Shown here: positions 27,601-34,901 of the stretch, one piece after another
How positions within the stretch are numbered: the first letter of the stretch is position 1
Layout: the number at the start of each line of letters is the position of its first letter
DNA from: Streptomyces spinosisporus
GTDB lineage: Bacteria; Actinomycetota; Actinomycetes; Streptomycetales; Streptomycetaceae
Assembly (NCBI RefSeq): GCF_022698145.1
Contig: NZ_JALDAX010000022.1
Span: 62,001-126,000 of the forward strand
Direction of reading: 5' to 3'
Length of the DNA stretch: 64,000 nt
The notes under the pieces: generated by a model
Told to the model about the DNA's origin: nothing
What the model saw: the letters and a program-made list of their open reading frames with translations, nothing else
Databases searched by the model: none
Made by a program: the position numbers and the translations under genes

Positions 27601-27622
27601 GACTCCCGTCCCACCCACTTGA
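24602..27622 (+). CDS. cdgE: Membrane PAS-GGDEF-EAL cyclic di-GMP protein, CdgE-like
   Basis: About 1006 residues from GTG 24602 (GGGAG 6 bp upstream); starts at ATG 24407 or 24290 would also be in frame. Roughly ten hydrophobic segments (residues 40-390) precede a PAS domain (ENHFRSLVQGSSDVIMIAAP), then GGDEF (609-613) with the inhibitory I-site RKGD nine residues before it. This half looks like an active diguanylate cyclase. The EAL domain is degenerate: EAL is EAQ (742-744), the Asn of NVS is Arg, LEITE is IELTD, DDFG is DGFG. Only some metal ligands remain, so hydrolysis is unlikely. Location before ilvB matches recalled S. coelicolor cdgE (SCO5511). Confidence 0.85.
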   Translation: MSPAMPPTTTFDGALRTRPSPRVLLPRGPVPAGRPGLVRQLALALVCAAYAVGAALGWGSTQLALIMGDFGLSAAAGTAAVSLFLYARGRRIRFRPAWLLFALSSAMASLGNAVWGWYEVVLGDPVPTPSYADLFFLCFAPPAIVGLLVLAKRPVTKAGWVCLALDAWLIGGSLLTLSWSLALAQAAKFDGSSVAHTALSLAYPLLDIALVSMVLALHFRRSAVNRTAVNTAIGALALTVMCDALFTSPLLHNSYHSGQLLDAGWFAGSLLLAYAPWAAPRGGQHSAEDDGHTRVVHEHLPGPHGGVHQHHPAPQGGDHGRYPAARPIAGSLAALTPYLAAAVCTLGILYNVLNGQSVDRVVLLTGGTVVLALVVRQGIMLLDNITLTQELAQKENHFRSLVQGSSDVIMIAAPNGILRYVSPAAAGVYGRPAEELVGTELASLIHPEDLGCVVHEVRRFLAASPLEEPTTRIECRFRSGGGASRSGEADSGEGWLNVESTVNRHQGGLIFNSRDVTERVRLQAQLQHNAEHDPLTDLPNRALFTQRVQQALSGRRSTDRGTAVLFIDLDGFKAVNDTIGHQAGDELLVQAARRLQDAVRKGDTASRLGGDEFAALIVGDGTRDRSARERHILELADRLRVTLSQPYLIDGNDVRVAASIGVAFAEPGLGAGELLRNADLAMYRAKAGGKGRVELYAPQMQQDVVRKAELATRLRAALHDGEFALLHQPLVRLEDGRISSVEAQARWRSSQGVLFTPAEFLRVAEDSDRTAELGRWMLEEAVEQAAERTATGLGVPVAVRVSARRLLDRSMPLGSIEALLTRHGLPSGSLIIELTDADPRISLDELERRLGTLRRLGVRIALDGFGSGHAAITALRRLPVDVLKLDRSLVEGVVESARLHKITSGLLRIATDLGLQSVAEGVDLPEQVVALRAMGCTHGQGSAFSGPLDEYRLRRALASGHYPVPHGPAEPAFAGGGSGVYTSGVAAVLGGGSALRSHNETPVPPT

Positions 27623-27648
27623 CACGTGGTGTGTGCCGGGGGGAGGGT
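27619..27648 (+). promoter_or_regulatory. Promoter of the ilvB leader transcript
   Basis: TTGACA (27619-27624) and GAGGGT (27643-27648), 18 bp apart. The -35 box overlaps the cdgE stop codon. The predicted transcript start coincides with the leader-peptide ATG at 27656, giving a leaderless leader peptide. Confidence 0.7.
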
Positions 27649-27655
27649 CAGTGCC

Positions 27656-27697
27656 ATGCGCACCCGAATTCTCGTACTTGGAAAGCGCGTCGGCTGA
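27656..27697 (+). CDS. ilvB leader peptide (branched-chain amino acid attenuator)
   Basis: 13 residues, MRTRILVLGKRVG. Residues 5-8 are Ile-Leu-Val-Leu, encoded by ATT CTC GTA CTT, of which ATT, GTA and CTT are rare in such GC-rich DNA. Stalling of the ribosome on these codons when branched-chain aminoacyl-tRNAs are scarce would govern the downstream terminator. A hairpin with GCTGG/CCAGC and TCCGG/CCGGA (27698-27732) follows the stop codon immediately, and the terminator is at 27751. Confidence 0.85.
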   Translation: MRTRILVLGKRVG

Positions 27698-27750
27698 GCT
27701 GGTGATGTCCGGACGAACCCGGAACTCCCAGCGACCACACCCGGCGCGCT

Positions 27751-27784
27751 CCCCTCGCTTGCCTTACGGCACGAGGGGTTTTTT
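27751..27784 (+). terminator. Attenuator terminator upstream of ilvB
   Basis: Stem CCCCTCG/CGAGGGG with an inner GCC/GGC, followed by six T residues: a classic intrinsic terminator, unusual in this GC-rich genome. It is 74 bp before the ilvB start and 53 bp after the leader-peptide stop. Confidence 0.85.
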
Positions 27785-27858
27785 GTTGCACAGGCACCGC
27801 CCGTGCAGCGCCTGAACACCGTACAAACCTCGCAAAAACCCTCAGCATCGAGAAGAGA

Positions 27859-29709
27859 ATGACGATGACCGAGCAGGCCACCGGGACCCATCCGCAGCCG
27901 CGGCCCCGATCCGGAGGACAGCAGTCCGCTCCCGAGCACGTCACGGGTGCGCAGTCCCTCATCCGCTCTCTCGAGGAGGTCGGGGCCGACACGGTATTCG
28001 GCATTCCCGGCGGCACCATCCTTCCGGCGTACGACCCGATGATGGACTCCACGCGGGTGCGCCACGTGCTGGTCCGCCACGAGCAGGGAGCCGGACACGC
28101 CGCGACCGGTTACGCGCAGGCCACCGGCAGGGTCGGCGTCTGCATGGCGACCAGCGGCCCCGGTGCCACCAACCTGGTGACGCCGATCGCCGACGCGATG
28201 ATGGACTCGGTGCCGCTCGTGGCGATCACCGGCCAGGTCGTCTCCAAGTCGATCGGTACGGACGCCTTCCAGGAGGCGGACATCGTCGGCATCACCATGC
28301 CGATCACCAAGCACAGCTTCCTGGTCACCAAGGCGGAGGACATCCCGCGGGCGATCGCGCAGGCGTTCCACATCGCCTCCACCGGCCGCCCCGGACCGGT
28401 CCTGGTCGACATCCCCAAGGACATCCTCCAGGCGCGGACCACCTTCTCCTGGCCGCCGGCCATGGACCTGCCCGGCTACCGGCCCGTCACCAAGCCGCAC
28501 GCCAAGCAGATCCGCGAGGCCGCGAAGCTGATCACCTCCGCCAAGCGGCCGGTCCTCTACGTCGGCGGCGGGGTGATCAAGGCCGGCGCCACCGCCGAGC
28601 TGAAGGTCCTCGCCGAACTCACCGGAGCGCCCGTCACCACCACCCTGATGGCGCTCGGCGCATTCCCCGACAGCCACCCGCTGCACGTGGGAATGCCGGG
28701 CATGCACGGTGCGGTCACCGCCGTCACCGCGCTGCAGAAGGCCGACCTGATCGTCGCCCTCGGCGCCCGCTTCGACGACCGCGTCACCGGCAACCTGGAC
28801 AGCTTCGCCCCGTACGCCAAGATCGTCCACGCGGACATCGACCCGGCGGAGATCGGCAAGAACCGTGCCGCGGACGTGCCGATCGTGGGGGACGCGCGGG
28901 AGGTCCTGGCCGATCTCATCCAGGCCGTCCAGAAAGAGCACAGCGAGGGCCACCAGGGCGACTACAGCGCCTGGTGGAAGGACCTCACCCGGTGGCGCGA
29001 CACCTACCCGCTCGGCTACGACCAGCCCGACGACGGCTCGCTGTCCCCGCAGCAGGTCATCGAGCGGATCGGCCGGCTCGCCCCCGAGGACACGATCTTC
29101 GCGGCGGGCGTGGGCCAGCACCAGATGTGGGCCGCGCACTACATCCAGTACGAGAAGCCGGCCACGTGGCTGAACTCCGGCGGCGCCGGAACCATGGGGT
29201 ACGCGGTCCCCGCGGCCATGGGTGCCAAGGCCGGGGCCCCGGACCGGACGGTGTGGGCGATCGACGGTGACGGCTGCTTCCAGATGACCAATCAGGAACT
29301 GACCACCTGCGCCCTGAACAACATCCCGATCAAGGTCGCCATCATCAACAACGGCGCCCTCGGGATGGTCCGCCAGTGGCAGACCCTCTTCTACAACCAG
29401 CGCTACTCCAACACGGTGCTGCACTCCGGGCCCGACGACGTCAACCCGGAGGCCAGGGGCACCCGCGTCCCCGACTTCGTGAAGCTGTCGGAGGCCATGG
29501 GCTGCTACGCGATCCGCTGCGAGTCCCCCGAGGACCTCGACAAGGTCATCGAGGAGGCGAACTCCATCAACGACCGCCCGGTCGTCGTCGACTTCATCGT
29601 CCACGAGGACGCGATGGTGTGGCCGATGGTCGCCGCCGGCACCTCGAACGACACGATCATGGCCGCTCGGGACGTCCGCCCCGACTTCGGCGACAACGAA
29701 GACGACTGA
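27859..29709 (+). CDS. ilvB: Acetolactate synthase large subunit
   Basis: 616 residues. ThDP enzyme making acetolactate (Val/Leu) or acetohydroxybutyrate (Ile), the first common step. The N-terminal domain has FGIPGGTILPAYDPM and the catalytic Glu in VRHEQGAGHAATGYA; the FAD/central domain is TLMALGAFPDSHPLHVGMPG; the ThDP site is GDGCFQMTNQELTTCALNNIPIKVAIINN (GDG-N motif). Product length is normal. First structural gene after the attenuator; ilvN follows 32 bp later. ATG 27859 follows GAGAAGAGA; a second ATG two codons on is possible. Confidence 0.98.
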   Translation: MTMTEQATGTHPQPRPRSGGQQSAPEHVTGAQSLIRSLEEVGADTVFGIPGGTILPAYDPMMDSTRVRHVLVRHEQGAGHAATGYAQATGRVGVCMATSGPGATNLVTPIADAMMDSVPLVAITGQVVSKSIGTDAFQEADIVGITMPITKHSFLVTKAEDIPRAIAQAFHIASTGRPGPVLVDIPKDILQARTTFSWPPAMDLPGYRPVTKPHAKQIREAAKLITSAKRPVLYVGGGVIKAGATAELKVLAELTGAPVTTTLMALGAFPDSHPLHVGMPGMHGAVTAVTALQKADLIVALGARFDDRVTGNLDSFAPYAKIVHADIDPAEIGKNRAADVPIVGDAREVLADLIQAVQKEHSEGHQGDYSAWWKDLTRWRDTYPLGYDQPDDGSLSPQQVIERIGRLAPEDTIFAAGVGQHQMWAAHYIQYEKPATWLNSGGAGTMGYAVPAAMGAKAGAPDRTVWAIDGDGCFQMTNQELTTCALNNIPIKVAIINNGALGMVRQWQTLFYNQRYSNTVLHSGPDDVNPEARGTRVPDFVKLSEAMGCYAIRCESPEDLDKVIEEANSINDRPVVVDFIVHEDAMVWPMVAAGTSNDTIMAARDVRPDFGDNEDD

Positions 29710-29741
29710 GCGAGAGACGCAAGAGAGAGACGTAACAGACC

Positions 29742-30266
29742 ATGTCCAAGCACACGCTCTCCGTCCTGGTGGAGAACACCCCCGGCATCCTCGCCCGGAT
29801 CGCCGCCCTCTTCTCGCGCCGCGGCTTCAACATCGACTCGCTCGCGGTCGGCGTCACCGAACACCCCGACATCTCCCGGATCACCATCGTGGTGGGAGTC
29901 GAGGACCTGCCGCTGGAGCAGGTGACCAAACAGCTCAACAAGCTGGTCAACGTGCTGAAGATCGTCGAGCTGGAGCCCGGACAGGCCGTTCAGCGCGAAC
30001 TCGTTCTGGTGAAGGTGCGCGCCGACAACGAGACGCGCTCCCAGATCGTCGAGATCGTCCAGCTGTTCCGCGCCAAGACCGTGGACGTCTCCCCCGAGGC
30101 CGTGACGATCGAGGCCACCGGCAGCAGCGAGAAGCTGTCCGCCATGCTCAAGATGCTGGAGCCGTACGGCATCAAGGAGCTCGTCCAGTCCGGCACGATC
30201 GCGATCGGCCGCGGCGCCCGTTCGATCACGGACCGCTCGCTGCGCGCCCTCGACCGGTCGGCATAA
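29742..30266 (+). CDS. ilvN: Acetolactate synthase small (regulatory) subunit
   Basis: 174 residues. The N-terminal ACT domain (HTLSVLVENTPGILARIAAL, FNIDSLAVGVTEHPDISRIT) binds valine, and the C-terminal ALS_ss_C domain follows (LVLVKVRADNETRSQIVEIV, VTIEATGSSEKL). It activates the large subunit and confers feedback inhibition. The gene lies directly after ilvB in the same operon and is also called ilvH in some annotations. Confidence 0.97.
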   Translation: MSKHTLSVLVENTPGILARIAALFSRRGFNIDSLAVGVTEHPDISRITIVVGVEDLPLEQVTKQLNKLVNVLKIVELEPGQAVQRELVLVKVRADNETRSQIVEIVQLFRAKTVDVSPEAVTIEATGSSEKLSAMLKMLEPYGIKELVQSGTIAIGRGARSITDRSLRALDRSA

Positions 30267-30276
30267 CGGCGCAAAC

Positions 30277-30351
30277 GGGCGGCCGGGTGACTCCGGCCGC
30301 CCGGATACCGAGACCCCGAGACGTCCCTTCCGCCCACCGTCATACGGTGGG
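30277..30351 (+). other. Two hairpins between ilvN and ilvC
   Basis: Hairpin 1: GGGCGGCCGG/CCGGCCGCCC (30277-30286 with 30293-30302). Hairpin 2: CCCACCGT/ACGGTGGG (30333-30340 with 30344-30351). Hairpin 1 could end part of the ilvBN transcript; hairpin 2 lies 33 bp before ilvC. Either could also be an RNA processing site. Confidence 0.55.
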
Positions 30352-30384
30352 ACGCAACACCTGCACACAAGGAGAGAACCCAAA

Positions 30385-31383
30385 GTGGCCGAGCTGTTCT
30401 ACGACGCCGACGCCGACCTTTCCATCATCCAGGGCCGCAAGGTCGCGGTCATCGGTTACGGCAGCCAGGGCCACGCCCACGCCCTGTCGCTGCGTGACTC
30501 GGGTGTCGACGTGCGTGTCGGTCTGCACGAGGGCTCCAAGTCCAAGGCCAAGGCCGAGGAGCAGGGCCTGCGCGTGGTGAGCCCGTCCGAGGCGGCCGCC
30601 GAGGCCGACGTCATCATGATCCTGGTCCCGGACCCGATCCAGGCCCAGGTCTACGAGGAGCACATCGCCCCGAACCTGAAGGACGGCGACGCGCTGTTCT
30701 TCGGCCACGGCCTGAACATCCGCTTCGACTTCATCAAGCCCCCGGCGGGCGTCGACGTGTGCATGGTCGCCCCCAAGGGCCCGGGCCACCTGGTGCGCCG
30801 CCAGTACGAGGAGGGCCGCGGCGTCCCGTGCATCGTGGCCGTCGAGCAGGACGCGAGCGGCAACGGCTTCGCGCTGGCGCTGTCGTACGCCAAGGGCATC
30901 GGCGGCACCCGCGCCGGCGTCATCAAGACGACCTTCACCGAGGAGACCGAGACCGACCTGTTCGGTGAGCAGGCCGTGCTCTGCGGTGGCACCGCGGCGC
31001 TGGTGAAGGCGGGCTTCGAGACGCTGACCGAGGCCGGCTACCAGCCGGAGATCGCGTACTTCGAGTGCCTGCACGAGCTGAAGCTGATCGTGGACCTCAT
31101 GTACGAGGGCGGCCTGGAGAAGATGCGCTGGTCGATCTCCGAGACCGCCGAGTGGGGCGACTACGTCACCGGCCCGCGGATCATCACCGACGCCACCAAG
31201 GCCGAGATGAAGAAGGTCCTCGCCGAGATCCAGGACGGCACCTTCGCCACGAACTGGATGGCCGAGTACCACGGCGGTCTGAAGAAGTACAACGAGTACA
31301 AGCAGGCCGACGCGGAGTCCCTGCTGGAGACCACCGGCAAGCAGCTGCGCAAGCTGATGAGCTGGGTGAACGAGGAGGCGTAG
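30385..31383 (+). CDS. ilvC: Ketol-acid reductoisomerase
   Basis: 332 residues, class I size. The NADPH-binding loop is VAVIGYGSQGHAHALSLRDSG. The catalytic His is in FFGHGLNIRFDFI; acidic Mg-binding residues are in TDLFGEQAVLCGG and in FECLHELKLIVDLMYEGG. It converts acetolactate to dihydroxyisovalerate and acetohydroxybutyrate to the Ile precursor. GTG 30385 follows the strong ribosome site AAGGAGAG. A perfect 11-bp terminator follows. Confidence 0.98.
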   Translation: MAELFYDADADLSIIQGRKVAVIGYGSQGHAHALSLRDSGVDVRVGLHEGSKSKAKAEEQGLRVVSPSEAAAEADVIMILVPDPIQAQVYEEHIAPNLKDGDALFFGHGLNIRFDFIKPPAGVDVCMVAPKGPGHLVRRQYEEGRGVPCIVAVEQDASGNGFALALSYAKGIGGTRAGVIKTTFTEETETDLFGEQAVLCGGTAALVKAGFETLTEAGYQPEIAYFECLHELKLIVDLMYEGGLEKMRWSISETAEWGDYVTGPRIITDATKAEMKKVLAEIQDGTFATNWMAEYHGGLKKYNEYKQADAESLLETTGKQLRKLMSWVNEEA

Positions 31384-31396
31384 GTCTCCGACGGAC

Positions 31397-31426
31397 GGGG
31401 CCGGAGCGGACTGCTCCGGCCCCTTT
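31397..31426 (+). terminator. Hairpin terminator after ilvC
   Basis: Perfect 11-bp stem GGGGCCGGAGC/GCTCCGGCCCC with a 5-base loop followed by TTT, beginning 13 bp past the stop. The remainder up to serA (to 31635) holds a TACACT -10-like box at 31495 and no gene. Confidence 0.85.
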
Positions 31427-31635
31427 GTCCAGCCCGTCGCATCACGGACGGGTGATCCTTCCGCGGAGGCGCAGGACGAGAACCACAGCGCCACTACACT
31501 GCCGTATTACATACGCGTCAGGCCCACAGCGTCGTGCGTCTTCCACGCGGCTCAAGCGGCCCCCACGGCCGCGACAACCCTCCACCGCCTGCGGCCGTCG
31601 GGACGGCCGTCCGCAATGGACTTGTGAGGACTCAC

Positions 31636-33225
31636 GTGAGCTCGAAACCCGTCGTACTCATCGCCGAAGAGCTGTCGCCCGCCACCGTGGACGCGCTCGG
31701 CCCCGACTTCGAGATCCGCCACTGCAACGGAGCGGACCGAGCCGAACTGCTCCCCGCCATCGCCGACGTCGACGCCATCCTGATCCGCTCGGCCACCAAG
31801 GTCGACGCCGAGGCGATCGCCGCCGCGAACAAGCTGAAGGTCGTCGCGCGAGCCGGCGTCGGCCTGGACAACGTCGACGTCTCCGCCGCCACCAAGGCCG
31901 GCGTGATGGTCGTCAACGCACCGACCTCCAACATCGTGACCGCCGCCGAGCTCGCCTGCGGTCTGCTCATCGCCACCGCCCGCCACATCCCGCAGGCCAA
32001 CGCCGCGCTGAAGAACGGCGAGTGGAAGCGCAGCAAGTACACGGGCGTGGAGCTCGCCGAGAAGACCCTCGGCGTGGTGGGTCTCGGCCGCATCGGCGCG
32101 CTCGTCGCCCAGCGCATGTCCGCCTTCGGCATGAAGGTCGTCGCCTACGACCCCTACATCCAGCCCGCCCGCGCCGCGCAGATGGGCGTGAAGGTGCTGT
32201 CGCTGGACGAGCTGCTCGAGGTCTCCGACTTCATCACCGTCCACCTCCCCAAGACCCCCGAGACCCTCGGCCTGATCGGCGAGGAGGCGCTGCGCAAGGT
32301 CAAGCCGAGCGTGCGCATCGTCAACGCCGCGCGCGGCGGCATCGTCGACGAGGAGGAGCTGTACTCCGCGCTGAAGGAGGGCCGCGTCGCGGGCGCCGGC
32401 CTGGACGTGTACGCGAAGGAGCCGTGCACGGACTCGCCGCTGTTCGAGTTCGACCAGGTCGTCTCCACCCCGCACCTCGGCGCCTCCACGGACGAGGCGC
32501 AGGAGAAGGCCGGTATCGCCGTCGCACGCTCGGTGCGCCTCGCCCTCGCCGGCGAGCTCGTGCCCGACGCGGTGAACGTGCAGGGCGGTGTCATCGCCGA
32601 GGACGTCAAGCCGGGCCTGCCGCTCGCCGAGCGCCTCGGCCGCATCTTCACCGCGCTCGCGGGCGAGGTCGCGGTCCGTCTCGACGTCGAGGTGTACGGC
32701 GAGATCACCCAGCACGACGTGAAGGTGCTGGAGCTGTCCGCCCTCAAGGGTGTCTTCGAGGACGTCGTCGACGAGACGGTGTCGTACGTCAACGCCCCGC
32801 TGTTCGCGCAGGAGCGCGGCGTCGAGGTGCGGCTGACCACCAGCTCCGAGGCGACCGACCACCGCAATGTCGTCACCGTGCGCGGCACGCTCACGGACGG
32901 CCAGGAGGTCTCGGTCTCCGGCACGCTGGCCGGTCCGAAGCACCTGCAGAAGATCGTCGCCGTCGGTGAGTACGACGTCGACCTCGCGCTCGCCGAGCAC
33001 ATGGTGGTGCTGCGCTACGAGGACCGTCCCGGCGTCGTCGGCACCGTCGGCCGTATCTTCGGCGAGGCGGGCATCAACATCGCCGGCATGCAGGTCGCCC
33101 GGGCGGCGGCCGGCGGGGAGGCGCTGGCCGTGCTGACCGTCGACGACACGGTGGGGTCGGGGGTTCTGGCTGAGGTCGCCGCAGAGATCGGGGCCACGTT
33201 CGCTCGGTCGGTGAACCTGGTCTGA
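31636..33225 (+). CDS. serA: D-3-phosphoglycerate dehydrogenase
   Basis: 529 residues, the long actinobacterial form. Domains: substrate/NAD domains 1-310 (loop VGLGRIGALVAQRM; catalytic Arg in NAARGGIVDEEELYSAL, Glu in DVYAKEPCTDSPLF, His in TPHLGASTDEAQE), the intervening allosteric (ASB) domain 315-450, and a C-terminal ACT domain (MVVLRYEDRPGVVGTVGRIF) that binds serine for feedback inhibition. It commits 3-phosphoglycerate to serine synthesis. GTG 31636 gives the expected N-terminus SSKPVVLIAEELSPATVDAL. Confidence 0.97.
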   Translation: MSSKPVVLIAEELSPATVDALGPDFEIRHCNGADRAELLPAIADVDAILIRSATKVDAEAIAAANKLKVVARAGVGLDNVDVSAATKAGVMVVNAPTSNIVTAAELACGLLIATARHIPQANAALKNGEWKRSKYTGVELAEKTLGVVGLGRIGALVAQRMSAFGMKVVAYDPYIQPARAAQMGVKVLSLDELLEVSDFITVHLPKTPETLGLIGEEALRKVKPSVRIVNAARGGIVDEEELYSALKEGRVAGAGLDVYAKEPCTDSPLFEFDQVVSTPHLGASTDEAQEKAGIAVARSVRLALAGELVPDAVNVQGGVIAEDVKPGLPLAERLGRIFTALAGEVAVRLDVEVYGEITQHDVKVLELSALKGVFEDVVDETVSYVNAPLFAQERGVEVRLTTSSEATDHRNVVTVRGTLTDGQEVSVSGTLAGPKHLQKIVAVGEYDVDLALAEHMVVLRYEDRPGVVGTVGRIFGEAGINIAGMQVARAAAGGEALAVLTVDDTVGSGVLAEVAAEIGATFARSVNLV

Positions 33226-33238
33226 CCCCAGCAAGGCG

Positions 33239-33275
33239 AAACGCCGGACGGGCTGACATTGCCCGTCCGGCGTTT
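33239..33275. terminator. Bidirectional terminator between serA and the MFS gene
   Basis: Perfect 15-bp stem AAACGCCGGACGGGC/GCCCGTCCGGCGTTT with loop TGACATT and a further TTATG. The A-rich and T-rich flanks let it serve both convergent genes. Confidence 0.9.
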
Positions 33276-33286
33276 TTATGTGCCCG

Positions 33287-34804
33287 TCACTTGTCGATCA
33301 CGCGGATCCCCCGCAGCGCCCGCGCCGCCAGCAGGGCCGCTGCCGCGAGGAGTACGGCTCCGGCGATCGCCGCGCCCTGCAGGCCGCTGGTGAAGGCCTC
33401 GCGGGCGGTGGTCGCCAGGGCGTCTCCCGTGCGCCCCGGGAGCCGGTCCGCGATCGCCAGTGCGCCGCCGAGGGTGTCGTGGGCCGCGTCCGGTGCCGAG
33501 GCCGGGATGTCGTGGCGGTAGATCGCGGTGCCGATGGAGCCGAGGATCGCCATGCCCAGGGCGCCGCCGAACTCCGCGCCGGTCTCCATCAGGGAGGACG
33601 CCGAGCCCGCCCGCTCCACCGGGGCGCTGCTCAGGGCGAGGTCGGTGATCTGCGAGATGACCATGACGATGCCGGAGGCGAGGACGCCGCACGCGGCCAG
33701 GACCAGCCAGAGCGAGTCGGTGTCCGCGAAGGCGAGCATCGCGTAGCCGCCGGCGGCGACGGCGAAGCCCGCGGTGACGACGTGGGCGCGGCTCACGCCC
33801 TTCTGGACCAGTGAGGTCGCCAGCGGCGCCGCCATGCCGATCGGCACCGAGGGGAGCAGCGCCCACAGGGCCGCCTCCATCGCACTCTTGCCGAGGACCG
33901 ACTGCAGGTACTGGGTGGTGAAGAAGGCCGAGCCCATCATGCCGAACGAGGCGACCAGGTTGAGGACCACGGAGGGCGCGAAGCCGCGGCCGCGGAAGAG
34001 GGCCGGGTCGATCAGCGGGGAGGCCGCGGTGCGCTGGCGGTGGACGAAGAGGGCCGCGAAGAGCAGGCCGACGGTGATCGAGACGACGTACTGGGCGTGC
34101 CAGCCCTCGGAGGGGATCTCCTTGAGGCCGTAGATGACGGGGAGCACGGCGGCCATCGACAGCGGGACGCTCGGCCAGTCGAAGCGGCCGGGCTCGGGGT
34201 CGCGCGACTCCGGCAGCAGGAACGGGCCGAGGACCAGGAGCAGCGCCATCGCGGGCAGGTTGACCAGGAAGACCGAGCCCCACCAGAAGTACTGGACCAG
34301 GACACCGCTCATCACCGAGCCGAGCGCGATGCCGGCGGTCATCACGCCGGACCACAGGCCGATCGCCTTCGCGCGCTGGCCGGGGTCGGTGAACATCGCG
34401 CGGACCAGCGCCATGGTCGACGGCATCAGGGTCGCGCCGCCGATGCCGAGCACCGCGCGGGCCGCTATCAGGGTCTCGGCGCTGTTCGCGTAGGCCGCGA
34501 CGAGCGAGGCGGTGCCGAAGGCCGCGGCGCCGGTCAGCAGGAGCCTGCGGCGGCCGATGCGGTCGCCCAGCGAGCCCATGGTCATCAGCAGGCCGGCCAG
34601 GACGAAGGCGTAGATGTCGAAGATCCACAGCTGCTGGGTGCCGCTCGGCTCCAGGTCCGCGCTGATCGCCGGGATGGCGAAGTACAGGACGGAGACGTCC
34701 ATCGAGACCAGCAGCAGCGGGAGCATCAGGACGCCCAGGGCGGTCCATTCACGGCGGCCGGCGAGGCCGGACGGGGAGGTGGTGGTGCTCGGTGAGTTCG
34801 TCAT
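33287..34804 (-). CDS. MFS drug:H+ antiporter, DHA2 family (14 TM)
   Basis: 505 residues with about 14 hydrophobic segments. DHA2 hallmarks: WTALGVLMLPLLLVSMDVSVL in helix 1 (motif D1), the loop 2-3 motif GSLGDRIGRRRLLLTGAAAF (motif A), and GIALGSVMSGVLVQYFWWGSVFLVN (motif C region). Likely an exporter for quaternary-ammonium-like or other toxic compounds, as in SmvA/QacA relatives. Divergent from a TetR gene, with paired operator-like repeats between, so probably repressed by it. Confidence 0.93.
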   Translation of the reverse strand: MTNSPSTTTSPSGLAGRREWTALGVLMLPLLLVSMDVSVLYFAIPAISADLEPSGTQQLWIFDIYAFVLAGLLMTMGSLGDRIGRRRLLLTGAAAFGTASLVAAYANSAETLIAARAVLGIGGATLMPSTMALVRAMFTDPGQRAKAIGLWSGVMTAGIALGSVMSGVLVQYFWWGSVFLVNLPAMALLLVLGPFLLPESRDPEPGRFDWPSVPLSMAAVLPVIYGLKEIPSEGWHAQYVVSITVGLLFAALFVHRQRTAASPLIDPALFRGRGFAPSVVLNLVASFGMMGSAFFTTQYLQSVLGKSAMEAALWALLPSVPIGMAAPLATSLVQKGVSRAHVVTAGFAVAAGGYAMLAFADTDSLWLVLAACGVLASGIVMVISQITDLALSSAPVERAGSASSLMETGAEFGGALGMAILGSIGTAIYRHDIPASAPDAAHDTLGGALAIADRLPGRTGDALATTAREAFTSGLQGAAIAGAVLLAAAALLAARALRGIRVIDK

Positions 34805-34829
34805 GACAGGGACTGTACGGGCGTCTTAA

Positions 34830-34876
34830 ACGCTTGTCTAGAACGAGCGTATAAATCGTTCGTCTAGGACGGTTGT
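34830..34876. promoter_or_regulatory. Two operator-like repeats between MFS and TetR genes
   Basis: Sites at 34830-34850 and 34856-34876 share the layout NCGNTYGT-CTAGR-ACGRNYGT; the first is nearly palindromic (ACGCTTGT/ACGAGCGT), the second weaker. Centres are 26 bp apart. They lie directly between the divergent starts and just upstream of the TAGGGT -10 box of the TetR gene. Confidence 0.6.
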
Positions 34877-34888
34877 ATGGATCGGCGG

Positions 34889-34894
34889 TAGGGT
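34889..34894 (+). promoter_or_regulatory. -10 box of the leaderless TetR transcript
   Basis: TAGGGT, 7 bp before the ATG at 34902, a typical Streptomyces leaderless arrangement; it abuts the operator-like repeats. Confidence 0.6.
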
Positions 34895-34901
34895 GGCGGG
34901 C

